Shown piece after piece: positions 1-6,803 of a DNA stretch of 12,569 bases. Every line of letters begins with the position of its first letter. The stretch's first letter is position 1. A program made the position numbers and the translations under genes. Source of the stretch: an uncultured Methylococcaceae bacterium (GTDB lineage: Bacteria > Pseudomonadota > Gammaproteobacteria > Methylococcales > Methylomonadaceae); NCBI GenBank assembly GCA_903903365.1, contig CAIUYS010000530.1:1-12569 (forward strand), in the 5' to 3' direction. The notes below the pieces were generated by a model. That model made no database searches and was not told where the DNA came from. It was given only the letters and a program-made list of their open reading frames with translations.

Positions 1-553
1 CAACTTTAACGCCGATGGCTTTGGCCGAATGCATCGTCCAGGCGACATAATCATTAATGGCTTTCTGGTCTTTTTTGGCGGTCAGCATGCGCAGTAAATA
101 ATCATCACTGCCCATCATGACATAACCGCCTTTATCCAGAATCGGGATATCCGCCATTTCCATGTGCGCTTGCCGCGCATTAATTGGCAGTACAGCTGGT
201 TCAAACCCGGCGGTATAACCCATTTCCGCATAACGGTAACCCGTTACAAAGCTGCTGGGCATGGCATGACCACAACCGGAACGGGTAATATCGCTTCGGT
301 GAACGGGATCTTGCCGATGATCTTCCGGCAACAAGGTTCTGGCAATATTGCCCTTACCACCACCAATATGCGTGTGCATATCAATCGCGCCGGACATGAC
401 GACTTTGCCTTTTAAATCATATTCTTTATCAATTTGAAGCGCTTCAGTCGGCGCTTTAACAATACGCCCGTCTTGAATATAAATATCTTGCAGCTGTCCA
501 TCAACCCCGCTTGCAGGATCATAGAGTTTACCGCCGGTGAGTTTTATTAACAT
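1..553 (-). CDS. fhcA: Formyltransferase/hydrolase complex subunit A (FhcA), N-terminal part
   Basis: This is the first 184 residues of the gene; the rest lies beyond the left edge. FhcA is the amidohydrolase-type subunit of the cytoplasmic Fhc complex, which in methylotrophs hydrolyses formyl-methanofuran to formate during tetrahydromethanopterin-linked formaldehyde oxidation. The translation opens with a short beta domain, then shows the amidohydrolase metal motif D-M-H-T-H (His60 and His62) followed by a Gly-rich segment G-G-G-K-G-N, as in the archaeal FmdA/FwdA family. The start at 553 is preceded by AAGGA at good spacing. It is the last gene visible in the minus-strand fhc unit. It is separated from fhcB by a toxin-antitoxin pair, whereas fhcB and fhcA are normally adjacent. 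Family assignment is firm from the sequence; the biochemical role is from known family members. Confidence 0.93.
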   Translation of the reverse strand, partial: MLIKLTGGKLYDPASGVDGQLQDIYIQDGRIVKAPTEALQIDKEYDLKGKVVMSGAIDMHTHIGGGKGNIARTLLPEDHRQDPVHRSDITRSGCGHAMPSSFVTGYRYAEMGYTAGFEPAVLPINARQAHMEMADIPILDKGGYVMMGSDDYLLRMLTAKKDQKAINDYVAWTMHSAKAIGVKV

Positions 554-568
554 GGTGTTTCCTTAAAA
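551..568 (-). repeat. 18-bp direct repeat, fhcA copy (RBS plus start codon)
   Basis: The minus strand reads TTTTAAGGAAACACCATG, which holds the Shine-Dalgarno AAGGA and the fhcA start codon. It is identical to 1300-1317, 749 bp away, where the same string starts the antitoxin gene. The two copies bracket the toxin-antitoxin pair. Beyond the 18 bp the flanks differ. Confidence 0.9.
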
Positions 569-585
569 CGCGTTTTGTGTTGGGG

Positions 586-614
586 AGTATAGCGTATTAG
601 CCGATAGTTTAGAA
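586..614 (-). promoter_or_regulatory. Possible promoter for fhcA downstream of the toxin gene
   Basis: On the minus strand a TATACT -10-like hexamer (586-591) lies 17 nt after a weak TTCTAA (609-614). A start near 579 would give a short leader into fhcA at 553. The -35 is poor, so this is only a candidate. It would matter because it could keep fhcA expressed independently of the inserted toxin-antitoxin pair. Confidence 0.3.
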
Positions 615-656
615 TTACATCACCTGTGGCGGAATGCGCTATAAAAGACAACGTAG

Positions 657-1073
657 TTATTTTGGCACTATCACAGCAGGATTTAAACCAAGACGCGTGG
701 CACGTCTGGCAAACTTTTTGTCATCAAAAGAAGCCACATTGTCGCAGTTTATATAACTGGCATGATGCAGGGCATCGGCAAAATCAAAGCCTGCTTCAAA
801 GTTGGCAACCGCCTGTTGAATACTGGCTCTATCTTCCAAGCTAACAGTCTCAAGTGATAATAAGTGTTTAAAAACAGCGACAATCTCAGACGCTGAAAAA
901 TGATAATAACCGCGCATCACCCATTCAAACTCCAGCATCACCGTTTTACAAACCATTAAAGCTTGTCCGGATTCTATCAGTGTCCGTGCTAGCTGATGTT
1001 GCTTTTCGGCTTCCTTATCGGCTTCATCCTGTATGTAATACCGAGCCAGGATATTGGTGTCAAGTCCTATCAT
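657..1073 (-). CDS. VapC-type PIN-domain toxin (predicted ribonuclease)
   Basis: A 138-aa PIN-domain protein of normal VapC length. VapC toxins are Mg-dependent endoribonucleases that cut tRNA or rRNA and arrest growth when free of antitoxin. The acidic catalytic set is visible: Asp5 in the opening M-I-G-L-D-T-N, Glu48, Asp97/Asp100 in D-F-A-D-A-L-H, and Asp117 in S-F-D. The nuclease therefore looks intact. Its start overlaps the end of the antitoxin gene by 14 nt in another frame, which implies translational coupling. The pair sits between fhcB and fhcA in the same orientation. The RNA target cannot be read from the sequence. Confidence 0.9.
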   Translation of the reverse strand: MIGLDTNILARYYIQDEADKEAEKQHQLARTLIESGQALMVCKTVMLEFEWVMRGYYHFSASEIVAVFKHLLSLETVSLEDRASIQQAVANFEAGFDFADALHHASYINCDNVASFDDKKFARRATRLGLNPAVIVPK

Positions 1074-1302
1074 GGTTTAATAAACCGGCAGGGTCAAAAT
1101 CGGCTGGCACGGCGGTGCGATTACTTTTTAGCATGGCAAAACCAGTGGTGGGCTGTTCATGTATTACCTCACTAAGGTGTAATTCAATATGATCACCTAC
1201 CAAAGTAGCTTGTATTTTACAGCCTTTGCGAATACCTAATTGCTTACGAATAGTTTTGGGAATAGTGATTTGCCCTTTGCTGGTAACAGAAGTCAATAGC
1301 AT
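1060..1302 (-). CDS. AbrB/MazE-fold antitoxin, VapB type
   Basis: An 80-aa protein with a SpoVT/AbrB DNA-binding fold: the swapped-hairpin signature V-T-S-K-G-Q-I-T-I-P-K at about residues 6-16, then R-K-Q-L-G-I. The C-terminal tail ending F-D-P-A-G-L-L-N-H-D is the part expected to wrap the PIN toxin. It should neutralise the downstream VapC and repress the pair. The gene ends inside the toxin start (14-nt overlap). Its start codon and Shine-Dalgarno lie inside an exact 18-bp copy of the fhcA translation start, so fhcB read-through probably also feeds it. No good separate promoter was seen in the 31 bp between it and fhcB. Confidence 0.88.
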   Translation of the reverse strand: MLLTSVTSKGQITIPKTIRKQLGIRKGCKIQATLVGDHIELHLSEVIHEQPTTGFAMLKSNRTAVPADFDPAGLLNHDRT

Positions 1303-1317
1303 GGTGTTTCCTTAAAA
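1300..1317 (-). repeat. 18-bp direct repeat, antitoxin copy (RBS plus start codon)
   Basis: Identical to 551-568. Here the repeat supplies the ribosome-binding site and ATG of the antitoxin. It starts 16 bp past the fhcB stop, in the place where the original fhcA leader would have been before the toxin-antitoxin pair arrived. Confidence 0.9.
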
Positions 1318-1333
1318 GTAACCCAACCTAAAT

Positions 1334-2596
1334 TTATTGTATTGCTTGTTCAATGGCATTCAGTACGTCAGCCGTACTGGGTAAACCGGAATCGCGTAAC
1401 TTTTTTAAGCGAATGGCGACCACGTTATCCATGCGATAAGCATGACCGGCGTGATCAATACCCGGTGTACCGACGGGAATAAACACCGCCGGTTCTTTTG
1501 CGAAAATCATGCCTGAGCGACCGACCACAATAGTGGGCAGTGCTGTTATTGGCGGTACTGCCTTAACATTAAAGGCATGCACCCAAACCAACGCATCCGC
1601 TTCACCGTTTGCCAGCAACACGTTGGAATCGTTTAAAAACGGGTCATATTCAGGATAACCAACACTAAAACGGGTGCGAGCAGGGTAGCCTGTTGTCCAG
1701 CCGCAAACCTGATTGGCGGTTTGATCACCGTCTTTACCTGCCAACGGCAAACCGGAACAGCGGGTGTTTTGATCATTAATATCTTTAATCATTTCTGACA
1801 GCGTTTGCACGGTCAACTCTGCCTGAGCATAAGCCAAAGCACCCGCCGCCCAAGTCACTACACCGTACTTGGCTGCTTTAAATTTATCAGCAATACTTTG
1901 TAAATCGGCTACTGTTATTCCACAAACCGAGGTAGCGCGTATCGGTCGCCCTTTCACCAGTGCTCTTAATACGGCAACCACTTCAGGCAAATCTTCAATG
2001 GCACATTCAAATACTTGGGCTTTTTGACCGCTTGGTGAGGTTGAAGCATCACCCGATGGCGCTTTACCTAAATAAATAACACTACGCTGACTGGTATCAT
2101 CCAGAAACATGGATTCTTTATTCCACAGATAACGCTCAAAAAAGCGCGGTGCAAAAACCTCCAAATCCGTACCCACCACCAGCAAAAAATCACAGCGATT
2201 TTTAACTTCCGCCAGCGTGGTATTCATCCAGCCTGAATCTTGCAGCGCCAAAAAGTTATTACGGGCACCGGTAAAATTAATATTATCGACCACGGCACCG
2301 CAACGATCTGCCAAGGCCAACAAGCCTCGCATCCCGTTAACATCCGTCGCACAGCCACCGATTACCGGCAGACGTGTGTCTTTTAATAAAGCAGCTGCCT
2401 TAGCGATTGCAACCTCCAGACTCACTACTTTGCCATCAACGCGGGCACTGGTGTCGGTAATCGGCTGTTCAAACGCCGGCGTATTAACCGCACAGCCATT
2501 CTCAATTACTTTTAGCGATACACCATCAACCCTGATGGTCAAATCATCCGTGCCAATACCGCAAAAAGGACTCGGTACTTCAGTTATCTCAGTCAT
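1334..2596 (-). CDS. fhcB: Formyltransferase/hydrolase complex subunit B (FhcB)
   Basis: A 420-aa protein of the FmdB/FwdB (formylmethanofuran dehydrogenase subunit B, molybdopterin oxidoreductase) family. In methylotrophs FhcB is a structural member of the formyltransferase/hydrolase complex with FhcA, FhcC and FhcD and is not thought to do redox chemistry. The sequence agrees. The N-terminal motif that binds a 4Fe-4S cluster in archaeal homologues (C-x-x-C-x-x-x-C) reads S9-P-F-C12-G-I-G-T16, so two of three cysteines are gone. Conserved stretches include the segment around residues 78-95 (P-V-I-G-G-C-A-T-D) and G-W-T-T-G-Y-P-A-R. The start at 2596 has an AAAGGAC ribosome site and overlaps a preceding small ORF by 8 nt, suggesting coupled translation. 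Downstream comes the antitoxin gene where fhcA would be expected. Confidence 0.93.
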   Translation of the reverse strand: MTEITEVPSPFCGIGTDDLTIRVDGVSLKVIENGCAVNTPAFEQPITDTSARVDGKVVSLEVAIAKAAALLKDTRLPVIGGCATDVNGMRGLLALADRCGAVVDNINFTGARNNFLALQDSGWMNTTLAEVKNRCDFLLVVGTDLEVFAPRFFERYLWNKESMFLDDTSQRSVIYLGKAPSGDASTSPSGQKAQVFECAIEDLPEVVAVLRALVKGRPIRATSVCGITVADLQSIADKFKAAKYGVVTWAAGALAYAQAELTVQTLSEMIKDINDQNTRCSGLPLAGKDGDQTANQVCGWTTGYPARTRFSVGYPEYDPFLNDSNVLLANGEADALVWVHAFNVKAVPPITALPTIVVGRSGMIFAKEPAVFIPVGTPGIDHAGHAYRMDNVVAIRLKKLRDSGLPSTADVLNAIEQAIQ

Positions 2597-2705
2597 TCAG
2601 TTGTCCTTTTGTTATAGTTGGTTTATTCACCCGATATTCTTGCCAACACCATACCACCGTGATTTTATCGCCGTATTCTAACCTTAATTGATGGTACTGT
2701 CTCAT
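2589..2705 (-). CDS. Small 38-aa protein between DUF6164 gene and fhcB
   Basis: This short ORF fills nearly the whole gap between the DUF6164 gene and fhcB. Its ATG lies 12 nt after the DUF6164 stop and its TGA overlaps the fhcB start (ATGACTGA). A purine-rich AAGGGTGGG precedes the start. The peptide begins M-R-Q-Y-H-Q-L-R-L-E-Y-G-D-K and continues with I-T-V-V-W-C-W-Q-E-Y-R, a coherent mix of charged and aromatic residues. I do not recognise the family. The tight 12-nt and overlap spacing is typical of operon genes and is the main support. It could instead be a leader peptide that couples translation into fhcB, or a chance open frame. Confidence 0.55.
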   Translation of the reverse strand: MRQYHQLRLEYGDKITVVWCWQEYRVNKPTITKGQLND

Positions 2706-2717
2706 TTTAACCCACCC

Positions 2718-3083
2718 TTACAAGCCCAATTCCAGCAACAATTTAACCGAGACATAAATAACCAGCCCCATCGCAAATAGATAAGCACAATACAGTGACG
2801 GATTTTCTTTAAACGCTTTTAGCCAAGTCTGCTGCTGATTGGCTTTTTTACGCTGCAAATAATCTGCACGCGAAGTCTGAAATCGTTGTTGTTGATAAGC
2901 ATTGATAAGCTGCCTTGCTTTTTCCAGGTCAGCAGAATCCCTTAGCCACAAAGCCGGCATAGACATACCCCAATTACCGGCAGACGTTTCATAAAAATCG
3001 ATGTTCTGCGCAGTTAATAACTCGCGGACTTCATCTGCTTCATCTTCGGGTACACCGCGTAAATTAAATAATAATAGGGTCAT
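2718..3083 (-). CDS. DUF6164 family protein with C-terminal membrane anchor
   Basis: A 121-aa protein whose N-terminal half matches the DUF6164 pattern as I know it: L-L-F-N-L-R-G-V-P-E-D-E-A-D-E-V-R-E-L-L, then the Y-E-T-S-A-G-N-W-G block and A-L-W-L-R-D. This half resembles a small ferredoxin-like sensor fold of the DUF2007 kind (my inference). Residues 97-118 form one hydrophobic transmembrane segment, so the protein is probably anchored in the inner membrane with the basic middle region (R-K-K) in the cytoplasm. No function is known to me. It is first in the minus-strand unit leading to fhcB and fhcA. A perfect TATAAT lies 41 nt upstream of its start. Confidence 0.82.
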   Translation of the reverse strand: MTLLLFNLRGVPEDEADEVRELLTAQNIDFYETSAGNWGMSMPALWLRDSADLEKARQLINAYQQQRFQTSRADYLQRKKANQQQTWLKAFKENPSLYCAYLFAMGLVIYVSVKLLLELGL

Positions 3084-3123
3084 GTTTTTTGTGATTGGGA
3101 AGGCAGTTAACTTAAAATTTGCT

Positions 3124-3129
3124 ATTATA
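3124..3129 (-). promoter_or_regulatory. -10 box, candidate promoter of the DUF6164-fhc unit
   Basis: The minus strand has a consensus TATAAT ahead of the DUF6164 start at 3083. No convincing -35 sits 16-18 nt upstream, so it may need an activator. It lies in the short divergent gap shared with the DUF1415 gene. Confidence 0.4.
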
Positions 3130-3169
3130 GCGACAACCTATTTAGATGCATCGTAAAACACCGTAAGCC

Positions 3170-3721
3170 ATGGATAATAAAGACCAACAATTAATAGTAG
3201 CCACGCAAAACTGGTTAAAAACCATCATTATTGAATACAGTATTTGTCCGTTCGCCAAACGTGAACTGGAGCGTGGCAGCATTCGTTTTGTCGTCAGTCA
3301 CGACACTGACATTGAAATCTGCCTTTCAAATTTAATGCTGGAATGTGATCGTTTGAATAGTGATGCCGGTATTGAAACCACGCTAATTATTTATGACCAG
3401 GCTTTTGTCTGCTTTGATGATTACCTGGATTTTGTTGAACTTGCTGAAGAATTATTGCTGGCAGAAGACTACGAGGGTGTTTATCAGTTGGCCAGCTTTC
3501 ATCCTGATTATTGTTTTGAAGGTGCCAAACAGGACGATGCGGCTAATTACACCAACCGCTCGCCCTACCCCATGCTACATTTATTGCGGGAAACCAGTAT
3601 TGACAGGGCAATAGACACCTATCCACAGACTGAAGACATCCCGCAACGAAATATTGAGTTAACGCGTAAATTGGGACTGGCCAAAATGCAGGCATTATTG
3701 GCAGCGTGTTATTCAATGTGA
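3170..3721 (+). CDS. DUF1415 domain-containing protein
   Basis: A 183-aa cytoplasmic protein matching DUF1415 over its full length. Family marks are W-L-K-T-I-I-I-E-Y-S-I-C-P-F-A-K-R-E near the N-terminus (Cys26-Pro-Phe-Ala), F-H-P-D-Y-C-F-E-G at about 110-118, and N-R-S-P-Y-P-M-L-H-L-L-R-E at about 129-141. Function is unknown; the conserved Cys, His and Arg suggest a catalytic or metal site, which is speculation. No signal peptide or membrane segment. It is transcribed divergently from the DUF6164-fhc unit and convergently with the TPR gene. The start at 3170 fits the usual N-terminus of the family, although the upstream ribosome site is weak. Confidence 0.9.
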   Translation: MDNKDQQLIVATQNWLKTIIIEYSICPFAKRELERGSIRFVVSHDTDIEICLSNLMLECDRLNSDAGIETTLIIYDQAFVCFDDYLDFVELAEELLLAEDYEGVYQLASFHPDYCFEGAKQDDAANYTNRSPYPMLHLLRETSIDRAIDTYPQTEDIPQRNIELTRKLGLAKMQALLAACYSM

Positions 3722-3745
3722 AGGCAGTATAACTAGCCAAGCTTA

Positions 3746-3773
3746 GGGTGTATGATGCCACGCTTATACACCC
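3746..3773. terminator. Hairpin between convergent genes, possible two-way terminator
   Basis: GGGTGTAT (3746-3753) and ATACACCC (3766-3773) form a perfect 8-bp stem with a 12-nt loop. It lies in the 65-bp gap between the convergent DUF1415 and TPR genes. Neither side has an immediate T-run, so its strength as an intrinsic terminator is doubtful. Confidence 0.42.
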
Positions 3774-3786
3774 GCGCTGCTAGAAA

Positions 3787-4536
3787 TTATTTTTCTTCAG
3801 CCTCACTCTTTTCAGTAACCGTTACTTGTTCAGTGGCGGTTTCTTCGGATTCAAAATTCTTTTCAACCAGCTTCCATTTAGAATCGGTGGACTTAACAAC
3901 GGGCTCTTTATTTTCAGGCTCTACTTCAGCTTTTTTGTTTAATGTTTCCATAAACGCGACAAACCAATCCTGCTCTTTAATGCCAGCCAGATCCGGATCA
4001 TTTAGAATTTCGTCGGCTTCTGGCAAAGCTCCTCTATCGCGGGCCTTTTCCAGTGCCTTCAGGCACTCGTCTTTTTTGCCTTGTAAAGCATAAATGCAGG
4101 CCAGATTATAAGAGGCTGTTCCGGCTTGAATCGCATTGGCTTTTTCAAATTGTTTTTTGGCCAATTCGTACAGTGTATCATCCGGTTTTACTTTTTTAAG
4201 CCTGGCCAAATCCATATAAGCCACACCGCCATTAATAGCCGACCCCAGATAATCGGGATTAATCAGCAGACAAAAAGCAAACTTTTGGATAGCATCCTGA
4301 TAAAGGTTCGCCGCCTCATCACCGGTTTTAATTTTTGCCTGATGTAATAAAGCAAAGCCCCAGTTATATAAAGCTTCCGCTCGCAATGGATCGTCATGCA
4401 AGACCTCTGCATAGCCTTGATAAGCGGCTTTAAACAGGCCGTCAGCGGTACTGCCTTCACTTTTACGTGCCAGCGCAGTTTGCTTGATGGTTGCATTGAG
4501 TTTGGATTTTTTGGTGAATGAGTCTAATAGCGACAT
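3787..4536 (-). CDS. Tetratricopeptide-repeat (TPR) protein
   Basis: A 249-aa protein made of helical repeats. Three TPR-like pairs can be followed: about residues 33-68 (Y-N-W-G-F-A-L-L), 78-118 (A-I-Q-K-F and G-G-V-A-Y-M-D-L-A), and 126-165 (S-Y-N-L-A-C-I-Y-A-L-Q-G-K). The last 45 residues are acidic and rich in E, V and T, probably disordered. There is no signal peptide or membrane segment, so a cytoplasmic scaffold role is likely; the partner is unknown. The start has AGGAG at good spacing. The gene points away from the integrated element, and its promoter region lies between the start codon and attL, so the insertion probably left it working. Confidence 0.8.
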   Translation of the reverse strand: MSLLDSFTKKSKLNATIKQTALARKSEGSTADGLFKAAYQGYAEVLHDDPLRAEALYNWGFALLHQAKIKTGDEAANLYQDAIQKFAFCLLINPDYLGSAINGGVAYMDLARLKKVKPDDTLYELAKKQFEKANAIQAGTASYNLACIYALQGKKDECLKALEKARDRGALPEADEILNDPDLAGIKEQDWFVAFMETLNKKAEVEPENKEPVVKSTDSKWKLVEKNFESEETATEQVTVTEKSEAEEK

Positions 4537-4567
4537 TACATTTACTCCTGACTGAGTGGTTATTGGT

Positions 4568-4583
4568 CAAAATTGTTATAGAA
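4568..4583 (+). repeat. 16-bp direct repeat outside attL
   Basis: CAAAATTGTTATAGAA is identical to 9169-9184. Both copies lie outside the proposed att cores, on the chromosomal side. In the empty locus they would have been about 216 bp apart in the divergent promoter region. They are an alternative pair of element boundaries. Confidence 0.75.
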
Positions 4584-4699
4584 GTTATTTTTATCTGACT
4601 TCTATTTTTTAGATTAAAAACAGCACGTTAGGAATTGCATAAATTTACAAAAAAAAATTGTGAATGCCCTGCAACCCCATAACCCTTGCGGCTTAGACC

Positions 4700-4721
4700 T
4701 GTTCTTTTGGTGTCACACTTC
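4700..4721 (+). other. attL: left attachment site
   Basis: The chromosomal arm TGTTCTTTTGGTG (4700-4712) is followed by the 8-bp centre TCACACTT (4713-4720). The right-hand chromosomal arm after the other core, CACTAAAAGAACA (9106-9118), is its inverted repeat with 12 of 13 bases matching. Joining the two restores a symmetric recombinase site. Confidence 0.7.
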
Positions 4722-4757
4722 GGGTATACACGCCCCTAGTACATCAAGAGGCTAAAA

Positions 4758-6364
4758 ATGAGCAAATCAGATTTTATGTGTAAGAATAGGCACGGCATGT
4801 ATTATGCACGTTTCATCATCCCCAAGCACTTACAATCACACTTCAACAACAGAAAGGAAATTAGGCGAACACTTCAAACAGACAGCCGGAAACTCGCAAT
4901 TAAAAGGGCGCGTATTTATAGGGTAGAGTTTGAAAAAATCGTTGACCAATTAATGAGTAACAAGCCAATGAAAACAGGGTTAATTACATTCACTGACCTA
5001 AACATGAACCTTGTAACAGTCGATACAGGCGATCATTTAAAAGATGTAGAGCTTTATAATTTAATTAAGCCAGTGGAGACAAAACAAGCCTCAGTCACAC
5101 GAAAAAAGCGAGAAGAAGAGTTACATCAAGCCCAACTCAAAGCCATAACCGCACCGATGCCAGACGTTGACCCTAAAAAGTTGTCTCAGTATCTACCGGA
5201 ATACATCAAGCATCAAACAGACCCAGACCGATTGGAGGGCAAAGGATGGAAACCACCAACGCTAGAAACAAACGAAAAAACGTAACTAATTTCATTAAAT
5301 ATTGTGACATAGCAGCGGCGGCATTCAACAGAGTAGACGCGGAACGCTACATTAAGATATTGCATGTCATACCTATGCAGTTTAATAACATCGACCGATC
5401 AGGAAGGCTTCAAGAGGGTTTAACTATTGAAATGATGCTTGACGATAACTTTGATGGTTCAATTTATAAAACCATCGCACCATTAACAATGCGAACCTAC
5501 ATAAGCACGGTACTTAGTTTTCTAACTTGGATGCTAGATTACAAAGAGGTTAATAGTTTACAGCCTGCCATTAAAGCCCTCAAGTTGGCAAAAGGCAACA
5601 TAAGCACAAAAACAATAAGGCGACCCTTCACACAGGAAGAGTTAAAGACCTTATTTCAAGATGACAACCCCGCAAAGGAAAATTACGTTAAGGGTTTTAA
5701 AAAAATAAAGAACTATTCAAAGTATAGAGTTGAACCAGACGTAAAGTATTGGTTGCCTTTGTTGGGGTTATACACGGGCGCAACGATTGCCGAACTTTGC
5801 CAACTACACCTTAGTGACATTAGAAAACATAAAGCCCGTGATAACTCAGAACATTGGGTTATCGACATTCAAGAGCATACGGACGATATAGAAAGCCGGT
5901 TAAAAACCGACTACAGACCCCGATTAATACCGATACATAATGTTTTGTTAAAGTTGGGTTTTGTCGCCTACACACAGAGTCTTACAAAAAAGGGTGAAAC
6001 AGAATTATTCCCAACTGCCAAAAGGCGGGACATTCCCAAACGACAAGGTGAAACCAACCCCGAACGAGATAAGGGAGACTTTGCGGCCGAAAGTCGGTGG
6101 TGGGGAAAGTACAGCACCCAAGCAGGCGTAACAGACAAGGCGGTTGTATTCCATAGCTTTAGGCACAACCTAAACAGTTTTCTTGATGGCGACCATATCC
6201 CAGATGAATTACTTAACGCAATCAGTGGTCATACTTCCAACGTAATGGGGAAAACAGTTTATTCTAAAGGTGGTCACAGAGCGAAGGACATAGCCCCCTT
6301 AGTTGTAGCGATCAACACTATAGACTACGGAATAACCCATCATCCTTTTAAATTGATACCCTAA
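4758..6364 (+). pseudogene. Tyrosine site-specific integrase, frameshifted and missing catalytic Arg
   Basis: Two overlapping frames together give about 535 residues of a phage-type tyrosine integrase. The first (4758-5285) has the N-terminal arm-binding part with a DUF6538-like start (Y-Y-A-R-F-I-I-P-K-H-L, R-R-T-L-Q-T). The second (open from 5246) has the core-binding and catalytic domains. Reading joins at a six-A run, 5275-5280, where restoring one A gives E-K-N-V-T-N-F-I without a break. Catalytic His466-x-x-Arg469, His492 (S-G-H) and Tyr502 are present in joined numbering. The first catalytic Arg, expected in T-G-A-R, reads T-G-A-T (codon ACG at 5783-5785). Two independent lesions make it probably inactive. 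The frameshift alone could be a sequencing error or programmed slippage. An AAGAGG lies before the start. Confidence 0.88.
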
Positions 6365-6492
6365 TCAGGCAATGCTTGCCAACGCAAAACAAGCTAAAAA
6401 CAAATGCATCTTCTATACAAGACTACCCTTTAAAAGTTTAAGCCCATACAATACGTGGCTTGTAGACTGACAGGCGGTTTTTATTTAATTTT

Positions 6493-6510
6493 GGGTACGC
6501 CTACGGGTAC
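6493..6510 (+). repeat. Paired direct repeat GGGTAC, 12-bp period
   Basis: GGGTAC at 6493-6498 and 6505-6510, the second continuing into ACACTTTC. The layout resembles the integrase-linked sequence at attL (GGTGTCACACTTC followed by GGGTATACACG). It may be an integrase-binding or relic att site. Confidence 0.5.
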
Positions 6511-6607
6511 ACTTTCAAATCTGGCTACCTGTTTTTAGAGCAGATAATTTTAATTATTATTGACTTCCAGATTTTATCCCAATGGCATACTAAACAGGGT
6601 AAAAACC

Positions 6608-6636
6608 AGAACAGGTGATAGATAATCACCTGTTCT
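6608..6636. repeat. Perfect 12-bp-stem inverted repeat
   Basis: AGAACAGGTGAT (6608-6619) and ATCACCTGTTCT (6625-6636) are exact inverted copies around a 5-nt AGATA loop. No T-run follows on the plus strand. On the minus strand GGTTTTTACCC follows, so it could end minus-strand transcription. It could also be an operator or a structured recombination or transfer site. Confidence 0.6.
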
Positions 6637-6686
6637 ATAACCTACAGACCACGAATCTATTGGGCTGGATAGATTGATATTTTCTA

Positions 6687-6707
6687 ATGGCGCACTCATG
6701 GCGCACT
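6687..6707 (+). repeat. Paired direct repeat ATGGCGCACT, 11-bp period
   Basis: Exact 10-bp copies at 6687-6696 and 6698-6707. The one-helical-turn spacing puts both on the same DNA face, which suggests a dimeric binding site. Confidence 0.55.
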
Positions 6708-6783
6708 TTAAATAAAAAAGCTCTCAAAAAACCTATATACCTTACACTTTGCTGGGTAGTTTATACCCCAAATCGACTGCGAA

Positions 6784-6803
6784 AGTTGCCCCTGAGTTGC
6801 CCC
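6784..6803 (+). repeat. Paired direct repeat AGTTGCCCC, 11-bp period
   Basis: Exact 9-bp copies at 6784-6792 and 6795-6803. Same architecture as the two preceding pairs but a different sequence. Confidence 0.55.

Noticed and set aside
164..415. Plus-strand reading frame opposite fhcA
   Set aside because: It is the antisense of a clearly coding fhcA segment and has no recognisable protein features.
2217..2681. Plus-strand 154-codon frame opposite fhcB
   Set aside because: It lies antisense to fhcB and the small ORF; its length reflects codon bias of the real genes.
4537..4757. tRNA gene as integration target
   Set aside because: Neither att flank contains a tRNA-like sequence or CCA-end; the site is intergenic between two protein genes.
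4758..5285. Reading the integrase as two separate proteins
   Set aside because: The second frame continues the same integrase without loss of domains; the join at the six-A run is natural, and no ribosome site precedes 5246.
5273..5285. Programmed -1 frameshift site in the integrase
   Set aside because: The six-A run is slippery, but the zero-frame codons (AAA ACG) do not make a canonical tandem-slip heptamer, and the missing catalytic Arg favours decay. Kept only as an alternative.
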